From assembly GCF_029227915.1 (NCBI RefSeq), contig NC_079875.1:10351001-10415000 (forward strand): a DNA stretch of 64,000 nt, read 5' to 3'. The position numbers and the translations under genes are program-made. Below the pieces are notes generated by a model, which worked only from the letters and a program-made list of their open reading frames with translations, did no database searches and was not told the origin of the DNA. The stretch comes from Hydractinia symbiolongicarpus (taxonomy: Eukaryota > Cnidaria > Hydrozoa > Anthoathecata > Hydractiniidae). Below are positions 50,791-60,913 of the stretch, one piece after another (within the stretch, counting starts at the first letter, position 1; each line of letters starts with the position of its first letter).

Positions 50791-51583
50791 CTATTAATAA
50801 TTATTGCTTTTATTCTTCTTATGTAAAAAAAAATTTAAATCAAACATCCTGAAACGATCTCAAATAAATATGCTGAAACAATTTCCGAAAGCAAATCTTT
50901 ATAAATAATGTTTTTATATACGCGATTTTTTACGATGTAGAAATTTACCTATGTGACAGCGCGTAGGTTTTATGGAGAGACCTTTATTAGATTAATAATT
51001 TCTTTTATGTTAAAAAAATGTAAAACAAACACCTTGAAACGATTTTGAAACGATCTAAAATAAATATACTGAAACGATCATAATGATACGATTTTGAAAC
51101 GAATTATGGTTATGTGAAACGATTTCAAGAATATAATAAAACAATCTTGAAACGATTATGAAACGATTATGAAACGATTTTATTTTTTAATGAAACAATT
51201 TACAAAATAGTGAAACGATTTCCATACGATCTGAAACGATTTCAAAAAATTAAACATTACTTTAAAATCGTTTCAAATTCGTATCACATGCTATGCTAAT
51301 TAAAAAATGAAACGATTTGAAACGATTTTTTTTGAAACGATCTCGGAGACGATCCCTTAGAGCCCCCAGGGCTTCTTGTTTCAAATTCATTTCAAGAGTT
51401 TATATCATTTTGTTGAATTGAAATTTATTTTGTATATAACCGTTTCCAAATCATTTTGCGTTTGTTTCGCAATCATTTTAAAAGAATCAAAATTAGTTCA
51501 TTTCAACAGTTTTTTTCAGTTCAGAGCGTTTTCACATCGCTTCTAATAACACATGTTTATCACACATTTCTAAAGACATTTCA

Positions 51584-52227
51584 ATAGACTTATTACCATA
51601 TCCATCTTCGTTTCGCTGAATATACATATCATAACATGAAAATGAGGTTAGTTATGAGCAAATTTTCAGTTTGCAGAGAAGCAGTGCAGAAATGGGTTGT
51701 TGCAATATTTGCAAAATTTATTTGGCATACAGATTTTTATTAACATTTTGTGATAATATGGGATAATAGTATGTATCAGTTTTGTTTATTATTCTTGGTG
51801 TTAAATGATCTAGGTATTAGCTAGCCTAGAATATGATATGAGTACCTAGTTGGTAAGCTGACTTGTTCCAAACAAACATGAAATTTCAAGCTGTTTACCA
51901 AAATTGGTGATGTGTTTGCTCGTATATATCCTGTGTTTCCAGTTAATGAGTGTACCTTATTCTTAACATCTGTAAAAATAACATTAGACAGTGGTTTTAA
52001 AATAGTAGTTTAGTTATCCATGTGGGTAATGTACCCTGTTTAATTTTTTCCAAGTTAGGCTAGTTTTTGGATTCCAAAGTCCATAAGTTGTTGATACATT
52101 CTTCAAGCTTACATGTAAGCAATTAACATCCCGAAATTTGCTCATAACTAATCTTGTTTCATGTTATATATTTTGCATTTTTGCATGAACATTTCATGGA
52201 ACGAAATTGATATCAAAATAGGTCTAT
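51584..52227. mobile_element. TIR transposon family 1, short copy
   Basis: ATAGACTTATTACCATATC at the left and GATATCAAAATAGGTCTAT at the right. Subterminal CATGAAAATGAGGTTAGT and ACTAATCTTGTTTCATG are inverted, as in the 29226-31448 copy. Confidence 0.6.
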
Positions 52228-52276
52228 TATCAAATTATGTATACATCTGCATTCTTCATCACAAAACTAAATAAGA

Positions 52277-52800
52277 AAATTGCTGTGGATCGTTTAAAAA
52301 CCATTAACACGAGATTGTACAAAGGAATATAATCGTGCTAGATTGTTTAACAATCAACAAAATAGGATCGCAAAAGTAAAAACATAGCCCTAGATCGCTT
52401 TAAAACCATCAAAATGTGATCTTAGAAAGCTATAACATTGCCTTACATTACTTAAAAAAGCATTAAAACTGGATCATGAAGCAAAAAATCACTTAAGATT
52501 GTTTAAAAACCATCAAAACAGGAACATGGAAGTCGACACAATCGCCATAGATCATTTAAAAATTTACAAAACAGGAATGTATAAAGTGAAAATATTGCGT
52601 TAGATAGTTTAAAAACAGTTGCTAGTTTAAACGGGATCGTAGAACTCAGAAACATCGCTGTAGATTGTTTAAAAACCATCAAAAGGGGATCATAAAAAGT
52701 AAAAAAATTGTTGTATATACATTGTTTAAAAACAATTAAAATGAGATGATAGAAAGCAAAAAAAATGATGTGGATCATTTTAAAGCACTTAATACACACA
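52277..52800 (+). repeat. Degenerate minisatellite, about 57-bp unit, about 9 copies
   Basis: The recurring core is TAGATCGTTTAAAAACCATC then AAAACGGGATCATAGAAAG. Copies are diverged, so the array is old. Confidence 0.75.
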
Positions 52801-52840
52801 TATTTGAAAGCTTTCTCTTTGTATAAATCGTTATTTCTGC

Positions 52841-54509
52841 TACAGTACTGGAATCAGGACACATAACATCGTGGATCGCGTATCATGCGCGTCGCGCACG
52901 ATTCACGATGCTGTCGCGATAGTAAAATTTTTTAGCATCGTAAAGGTCGCGATCCATCGTGGAGTCAACTTTAAAGATGCATCGTGACTTCCGCGATCCA
53001 TATCGCGACCGCTATGATACATTAATGTCATGAGAGAATAGCACAATTAAATATGAACAATTGTTTTTTGTTGTTTTTTTAATTCAAAAACATTTTCGTT
53101 GTCGTAAGCTTTTTTCTTGTTTAGACTTGCCCAACCCTAACTTTCACGATAAAAAAAATAATAAAAATATCAACAAACAAACATTTTCTTATCCCATCTC
53201 GTGAAAAAAAAGATTATGAATGTCGCAACACCCTCCTTCGTTATGATTAATATATGTTAAAAATTACACTGCTTGCTAAAATCTTGAATTTCTTAGTTGA
53301 TATCATTTAGGAAAAATAATTAATGACATTAAATCTTTTTCACGGTATTAGAAAAATAATTAAAACAACATAAAATACGCATATCGTAACAACCTCCTCC
53401 TTATGAAACAAATAAATAATTATAATGTCGCGAAAGACTTTAAATATTGTCAACTAAACTATAGTCCGTGAAACTTTTTTGCAGTTAAATATTAATTTTC
53501 TTATAAGACTGCGCAAAAAACATTAAAAGAACACTTAACTTTTTTATTAAAATAAATTTTGTGTTTTATTATTTTAAATGGGAAAATAATAACTTGCTGT
53601 ATAAATTTCGAAACAGCCTAAGTATAATCTGCTGTATATCTTTCAAACAACACAGGTATATTCTGTATAACTTTCGAAACAGCACAAGAATAATTCTTGC
53701 TGTACAGCTTTCAAAACAACACAAAAAAACTTGCTGCATAACTTTTGAAAACAAGTTTTTTATGATGCAATCTTTTTACCTTGAGTACTGGTTACATTTT
53801 TTTAGTGAGACAAATTATTATTATTTTTCCTTCACAACTAAAAAATATAAACTGCGTGCGTTATGCGAAAATACATAGAAAACGGTTGTCGTAACACCCT
53901 CTTTGTTGTTATTTTTCATTATTAATTTTTTGTTGTTCCGATCATACATTTATTATTTTTCCATGAACTTTCATTAAATCGGACATTCGCTAATTTAACA
54001 TCCGCTAATACAAGCAAAACATACATAGAAAAATATGCTTGTCGTCACACCCTCCTCCGTTGTTGTTTTTTATTTTTTTGTTGTTCCGACCATTTATACA
54101 TTCTCGGTAAAATTATTTTTATTTCGTCGACCGACAGACCGTAAACTACTATCTACTTCGCTCGTACAACAAGTAATTAAGTTGGAGTCACCTTATTTCT
54201 AAAATCCAATTTCTAATAAAAATAAAAGATGCAAAAGAATTTTTAAATGTAAAAAAACAAAAACAAAGACACAAGATTAGCCATACACATCTATTGTTTA
54301 ATATTTTTAATGTTATTCACGATCCATCGCGACAATCACGATTAATAGTGACGATTGCGATAGCATCGTTATTTTTTTATACATCGCGACTATCGCGAAG
54401 CTCTTCGTTAACATTTTTTCTATCGCGATGATCAAGATAGGAATGCGGATCGTTCGTGTCGTGCATGATATGCGCTCACGATGTTAGGTGTCCTGATTCC
54501 AGTACTGTA
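52841..54509. mobile_element. Tc1/mariner-like non-autonomous element with ATCGCGA-type subterminal arrays
   Basis: Perfect inverted ends apart from one base in about 31: CAGTACTGGAATCAGGACAC at 52843 and GTGTCCTGATTCCAGTACTG at 54507, flanked by TA on each side. Within 150-200 bp of both ends, motifs such as ATCGCGA, CACGATC and GATCCATCG recur. The inside holds a 37-40-bp tandem array at 53590-53760 (GTATAACTTTCGAAACAGC) and four copies of a CGTAACACCCTCC-type block. No transposase frame was found. Confidence 0.8.
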
Positions 54510-55427
54510 TGGGAGACAAGAAAGTCAAGACTAACAGAGTGGCTAGTTTAGACGCTTGGTTCTCATGTCCCCCACTTGTTTCCAACACAAAAAATAATAA
54601 TGTTCTTCAAGAAACATGAGAATATTACTTACTTTTTTTAAAAAATCTTTAACATGTTTTGCACTTTAAAAGTTGTGCATAGAGAATAAAAAAAAAAACA
54701 TTTTTAACAATCTAAATAATTACTGATTGTGATTTAAAGAAACAAACAAAATATTTTATTTTAAACACACTATGATATATCATTAGAATGTATCATTAAC
54801 ATTTCACAATTAACAATAAACATGGTGAACCTTTCTGATCATTGCAACCTTAAAATGTTAATTACAATGTTTTTTCCTATTGGGAAGATCGCGATAGCCT
54901 TGTGGATTATGCGTGTTGCGCATATATGCACTCACAATTGTGTGACTTTCAGTAGCAGCTACATTAGATCAGAAAAGAAATATATATTGTATATATATTG
55001 GTTCCATTCAGAGTGTGCAGCTATACGAAGTATGGCTCCGCATAGGCATGCTTATAGAAAGTATAACTTCGTATATAGCGACACGTACTCCTTATAGACG
55101 GAAATATTTAGTACAAAAAGTTGCGAGCGGCACAGACAGCTATGAGAGTATGCAGCACGAGCACTGAAGTTTAACTAAGCATTCTTATTAAAAATTTAAT
55201 CTGGGCCATTCCAGTTTGGAACATTGTGCCTAAAACAAGCAAATAATTTGGTTAAGAAGAAAAAAGTCTAAAATATGAGACATACAAATGTGCAGAGTAC
55301 CAATAAGTATTAGTAGAACTGCCACTAAGCTTAGTCTTTAGCTGATAATACGACGAACCTAATTAAATAACCTTTTCAACATTACAAACCCAGTCTCAAA
55401 ATTTGGTGTTTTTTTACATGGCAGGCT

Positions 55428-57413
55428 CAGGCCTCGTCAGGAAGAAAAATACTGGCGTGCGAGCTTCGCACGTCATGATACTTTTTAATCATTTTGAGGT
55501 GTGCGATGTTCGCACGAAATAATTTTCAATGGCACGCGATGGCGTGTGCTCATTTTTGTTCCATTTTTTTTCTTGAGTAATCATAGAACTCGCATAGGGG
55601 TCGTCTACAAATTTCGTATGATATTTTATACGAATATATACAAATTTAATTGCTTTTAAAAATTGTATACAATTCGTATAGTGTTAAATAGTTATACGAT
55701 TTTTAAAAAATCTAATACGAATTTTATACGATTTTCATACGAATTGTCATACGAATTATATTCTCTTTTATACGATTTTCATACGAATTGTCATACAAAT
55801 TATATTCTCTTTCATACGAATTGTCATTCAAATTATATTCTCTTTTAAACGAATTTTTATACGAATTATATTTCGTTTTTAAACTTTTTAAAATGCGATC
55901 TAAAAAAACATTTCTATCGCTGTTTTTCGTTTTTAAACTTTTAGAATGCGATCTAAAAAAACATTTCTATCGCCGTTTTTCGTTTTTAAACTTTTAAAAT
56001 GCGATCTAAAAAATATTTTATTTTGAAACTCATATACGAATTTAATACAATGTCAAACGATTTTCTTTTTTTTAAAACCATACGCATCTAATTAAAATCT
56101 CATACGAATTTTTGTTAAACTCGTACGACTTTAACTCATACGAGTTTAATTTAAAACTTATACGAATTTAATTTAAAACTCATACGAATTTAATTTAAAA
56201 CTCATATGAATTTAATTAAAAACTTATACAAATTTTATACGAATTTAGAAAAATTTCATACAAATTTAATTACTGTATGGCAAAAGAAAATTTGTATAGC
56301 ATATACGAATTTTTTTTATACGAATTGCTACGAATTTTGTAGATGACCCCATACAGCAACACTAATTTTGCCATGTTTTGAAAAGCAGGTAATTTGTTTG
56401 GACGAAACAAAAATGTGCGATGCGTTCATTATTCATTAATTTTTTTAAAAAAAATTATACGACGTAGTAACAGAACGAAGAAAAATTATAAAACATGCAT
56501 GTTACAGTCATAAAACTCCCTCAGTTATTAACTTTTTTGTAAACATTTTTTTTAAAATGTAAATATTTTTTATTTTTATATTTTTCAAAAAATATATATC
56601 ATTAAACATTAAACTGTTTTTTTATAAAAAAAATCCCTCACGTTATTATTGTTGCTTCGATCTTAAAACATTCCCCCCTAAACAAAACAATAACAAGCTT
56701 TGTGACGTCCTGTTTCTATAGCGATATTTTAAAATTATACAGATTGTTGTCTGAGTTATAAAGCAATGTTTGTTGAAAAATATTCAGAAAGCAAAGTCTG
56801 CATGCAGAAATTGATCACCATAACTATAATTAGATATCATGCTGACTCTGTGCTTGGGAAAGAACATGCTGGAAGTGATTTCATATAGCGAAAGTAGCGA
56901 AAGCATTTGAAGAAGTAAAAGACGAAAAAGTTGAACATTAAAATTTATTTATTAATTTCATAAGAGGAACTATAAATTAAAAAAAAATAAAATTAAATGG
57001 TGAATTAAAATTAATGCCTTATGTTTTTCTGTAATATAACTCGCGAGTAACATGATATATATATTTTTTTAAAGATTTACTTGCGAGTAGTTTAATTATT
57101 GCGTACTCGCGTTATTAAAAAGATTACTCTTATTTATTTTACTCGCACTCGCATTGTACTCTCACTCTGAATTATTTTACTCGCATTTATTTGTACTCGT
57201 ACTCTCAAAAATGTGTAGCTTTACTCGCGAACAGCACTGTATATTATTCCCGTACGCCTTCATTGAACAGAATATCATTTTTTTGGTGTGCGATTAGCGC
57301 ACGCCTGAGGTATTTAGTGTTTTTTTGGCGTGTGAAGATCGCATGGGAACATTTAAACATGGTTTGTGTGGGCGTGTGCGCGTGCGATCGCACGCCATTC
57401 TTGACGAGGCCTG
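55428..57413. mobile_element. TIR element of about 2 kb with GTGCGATCGCACGCC-type subterminal motifs
   Basis: The left end CAGGCCTCGTCA (55428-55439) and the right end TGACGAGGCCTG (57402-57413) are perfect inverted repeats. Both subterminal zones carry TGGCGTGCGA and GCACG palindromic variants. Near 57040-57235 an array of ACTCGCG/TACTCGCA variants follows. No coding sequence was seen. A smaller element is nested at 55597-56350. A target duplication was not identified. Confidence 0.72.
55597..56350. mobile_element. Nested MITE built from ATACGAATTT motifs
   Basis: The left end GGGGTCGTCTACAAATTTCG and the right end CGAATTTTGTAGATGACCCC are inverted, with a possible 3-bp ATA duplication (55594-55596 and 56351-56353). 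The interior is packed with ATACGAATT and its complement. It also has three tandem copies of a 53-55-bp unit (ATGCGATCTAAAAAA...TTTCTATCGC...) at about 55865-56015. Confidence 0.8.
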
Positions 57414-58480
57414 CAGGGTCGTTGTTCCGTAAAGCATATATACTTTGTATATGAAGCATGTCACACTCTGTATGGCATACTCTGTATAGAATAATCTGTC
57501 TGCCATATAATCTGTTTGATGCAACCAACTAATCTTCCCACGCTCCATTAGCTGCAACAATATATATACTTTGTATGTTTACGATGGATAAAAAAGTAGG
57601 ATAATGATGTGCTTGTCTTTTTAACTTGTTCTTTATGGCTATTATACTGCAATATTTCACTTTAAGAATATTCATTGGCAGACTGCGTATTATAGCTAAG
57701 GTCATTTGAGCATCAAAAATAGAGTCGGTCAGTCGGCGAATGATAACTCAAAAATTCGCAAAATCGTATCTAACCATCCAGCCATTAACGTGCATCATTA
57801 AATTGCCGATATTTAATGATAACTTTGACACCTCGTTTAGAGTTTTGGTGCTGTTTTCAACTAATTCTCAGAACCCTTTTCGCATTTTAAAGCAAAGCAC
57901 AACAATAATGATGGGCAATTGCTGTGGGGAGACAACAAGCGTATAATATTTTTTGTCATTTTAGTTTTTCTGACTCAATATATCAAAAATTTCGATCAAA
58001 AATTAGGGTGAGTCGGGTGATTCTCACATCAAGTATTTGAGACATCCGCCTAAACCAAACTTGGTATGTCACATAAATACAATGAAAGATATTCAGCTAT
58101 CAGCTATGGGCAGCTAGAAGACTTACCTCTGTCAATTCTCAAATGAAATAAGAAGAAAACAATACTTCCATCCCTACTATCCCACATGTCCACCATGACC
58201 AGCATTTCTGCTGGGCCTAGCTAGCTAGCCACCAAAAAATTCCAATGGATGTTTAGCCAGCTGTGGATGCAGCCTACTACAGAAGTTCGTAATTCGAAAA
58301 TAAAAGAGAAAGATATTACAGTTCGTTGTAAAGTTAGTCAATAAAAATAAAATATTTATAAGGTGTAGCTATAATACTAAGTTTCAGAGAAGACTTTTTC
58401 ACAACTAAAACACCATCTTGAAACTTTGAAAATGAAAGTCGGAATTTTTGCTCCAGCACATTCGATGCCTGCAATAATTT
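57414..58480. other. No gene recognised
   Basis: Short open frames only; no RNA gene or coding exon that I can support. Confidence 0.5.
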
Positions 58481-58485
58481 TAATC

Positions 58486-58516
58486 GGGATTTCCCGGGAT
58501 TTCATCGGGATTTCCC
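58486..58516 (+). promoter_or_regulatory. Two kappaB-like sites 21 bp apart (chance or repeat possible)
   Basis: GGGATTTCCC occurs at 58486-58495 and 58507-58516, each matching the Rel/NF-kB consensus GGGRNYYYCC. They form part of a 21-bp tandem duplication (ATCGGGATTTCCCGGGA), so they may be repeat sequence only. No gene starts nearby. Confidence 0.25.
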
Positions 58517-58687
58517 GGGAAGGCCGAGGTGGAAGCTGTTGCATCATATTTTTGTATACGCAATAATAGCTTATTGCTGTATAAGCAGCATATCTTCAGG
58601 AAAATATGTCTCAAATTTTTCAAGAAGAAAACCAACTTGTAAGCAATAGCCAGTATGAAAAGGAAAAACGGATTATAAAACAGCTCT

Positions 58688-59122
58688 CAGTAGAGACTCG
58701 AACTTTTATTAGCTCGAACTGTTTTCTACGGTCCCTTTAGACATTTCTTAATACTTCCTTATAAAAACTACTCGATAACTTGAACCCCGGATAACTCGAA
58801 CATTCGTTTTCTCGAACCATTTTTTGACCCTTCTTAAGTTAATTTTTACGGATAACTCGACAAAAAACGAATACTCTGATATGTAATGTAGCCAGAAATT
58901 TCATAAAGCTGTTCTTAAATGGTTCTCTTTACAAAGGAAAGAGAAGGCTCTTCAATTTCTTTCAGTGAAAACTTACTAGATTGTAACATTTGTAAATTTT
59001 ATAGAGTCTGAAGAAAAAATTGACTTAACTCGAACTAATATCTCATATCGCTGTAAGTCGAACATTCGTGTCGAACTGCAGAGATTACTTACTTGGAGGT
59101 TCGAGTTACCAGGAGTTAACTG
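58688..59122. mobile_element. Pogo/Tigger-like MITE with repeated ACTCGAAC motifs
   Basis: The left end is CAGTAGAGACTCGAAC and the right end reversed is CAGTTAACTCC...ACTCGAACC, followed by TA. TAACTCGAACA-type motifs recur inside both ends. Confidence 0.55.
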
Positions 59123-59652
59123 TATGTTCTGAAAATGAAGTTTTCCCCGCCAGGTGGACTATCAACAAGCAACAATTGGAAAAACAATTATGTGTTGTTT
59201 GTAAAAAACATACATGCGTTATGCGGAGAACGAAAAAAAATTTTTTACCAATATAATAGTGGTAGATTAGTAAAAGTTAATTGCAAACGGCTTCACTAAT
59301 CTGTTGTAATATATTGCCGTCAATCGAATGCAATACCGTCGTGCCGTATCGTCAAAGGTTAACATAAGACACAACTTCTTTAGCAACTTTAAAGAAAAAC
59401 ATACACGTCTAAATTTCACAGATATTTTTTTTAAAACAAGTGGTCACACTGTCTTCAGAGCATTGTACTTTTCTGACATCGTGACGGCAATAAGGGTACC
59501 CTTATGGAACGAGGTTGAAAAAAAAAAAAAAACAAGCAAGCCAAAAGGTCACATGAAAGCATAGGCTCATCAATTCCAAACGTAATGTAACACTTTCAAC
59601 AAGAAAAACTCAAAACCCACCTTTAAAATTGTCCCCTATGTCCTACTTTCCT

Positions 59653-59702
59653 ATTCTCGTCCCTAGAGCTCTTTGAGATTTAAGAACCCTGGGGTCGAGA
59701 AT
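59653..59702. mobile_element. Small palindromic element with CTCGTCCC-type ends
   Basis: ATTCTCGTCCCTAGAG at one end and CCCTGGGGTCGAGAAT at the other are inverted near-copies, related in sequence to the elements at 1861 and 2939. Confidence 0.5.
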
Positions 59703-60264
59703 GCTACTTTCACTTGCTTTAAATTTTTTACGTTTTTTGATGTTTGCAAAATGATGATATAAAGTTCCCATATATCAATCTTTTAAAGCGACGGAGATAA
59801 ACGAAACAATCAATTTTTTGTCTCGCTTAACCCAAATCTTATCATAACAGTTTACATCAGATGTGTCCGATGAACTGTATGCAAGGAATAAATAACAAAT
59901 AAATAAATAAAAAACAATGTAATTACCAGACTTGTACTGTAAAATAAAATTAACAGGTTTTTGTAAGCTGGATCAATTGGTTTTACGAAGGTATCCTGGG
60001 AACGAGGTGGTAGGAAAGCAACAACTACTCATGAATATGTATTATATATTACACTCGAAATTTCTATAAAAAACTGAAATTTACAAAAATGCACACAATA
60101 CTTTTAAAAATTCTCAATCGTTATCTCTACTTACTTACAGAGGTATGGTACCGAAGTTTGTATATTATAACATTTAAAAACATCAACTTTGCTTCTGTTT
60201 CAAACAGAAGCAAAATTGAGAAGTCAAAATTCATAAATTAAGCTCTCTTACTATGGGTCTATCA

Positions 60265-60330
60265 TACACCGCCCTAAATGGCGTAAAAGTTGAAAAGGCG
60301 TTCAAATACCTTAAAGTTAAGGGCGGTGTA
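60265..60330. repeat. 66-bp palindromic mini-element
   Basis: TACACCGCCCT at the left and AGGGCGGTGTA at the right are perfect 11-bp inverted ends around a 44-bp core. It is either a tiny MITE or a hairpin. Confidence 0.65.
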
Positions 60331-60913
60331 GAAAGAGCAGATAAGCTAAAATACATTTCTAATACATTTTTTTAGTTGTTACATTTTCAAAATAAAAAAA
60401 ATTCGCTATTTATAAGTATATTTATCAAAAAACGATTTAAAAAACAAAACAAATACGTTTGCAAGCGAGTAATTTTTCAACAAACAAGATGCGTAATGGC
60501 GAGTTAACACACAAACTTATAGATGAGCTGAACTTTCTAGAACATTTTCCCATTACAAGAACGATTAATTCTACGTAATCTGCTTCTTATTTTATATCAC
60601 AAAGATTACTATCATATCGCACCGAAGAATGGAAACTAAAAAAAAATCGGCTCACGGTTAATTGACAGAAAAACATTTTTGAACTTACTCTGATTATAGC
60701 TCATTCGTACGCTTTCATTTTTATTGATCAATTGATTTTCATTGTTCATTTGCGTTCTTACATCTCAATATTAAATGCCCGGGTATTGCCGATATTTAAG
60801 AAAATATAAAAACTAATTTTTCCTAATAGTCTTGTAACTACATCATTGTATATCACGACTCTACATTTTCTTGGTGAATGCAAACTGATTTATTAACGTT
60901 TACTTTAAGTATG

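Larger units (their letters stand above)
48030..51355 (+). mobile_element. Transposon carrying the DDE transposase, bounded by GAAACGATTT motif arrays
   Basis: The left array (about 48030-48350) and right array (about 51020-51355) are crowded with GAAACGATTT and its complement AAATCGTTTC, in both orientations, with variants such as ATACGATT. The transposase gene lies between them. A clear perfect TIR or target duplication was not found, so the outer limits are approximate. A second repeat copy (50460-50790) sits inside, between the gene and the right array. The motif arrays probably serve as transposase binding sites; that is inference from position and density. Confidence 0.6.
59123..60913. 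other. No gene recognised; 3' flank of the GPCR gene in part
   Basis: Contains the small palindromic elements at 59653 and 60265. The frames at 59068-59564 show no recognisable domain. Confidence 0.45.

Noticed and set aside
55020-55080. loxP-like half-sites (TATACGAAGTAT and ATAACTTCGTATA)
   Set aside because: Spacing and orientation do not form a lox site, and TTCGTATA-type motifs are common in the neighbouring ATACGAA-rich elements; coincidence.
58486-58516. NF-kB regulated promoter
   Set aside because: The two kappaB-like decamers are part of a 21-bp duplication with no gene start nearby; kept only as a low-confidence site.
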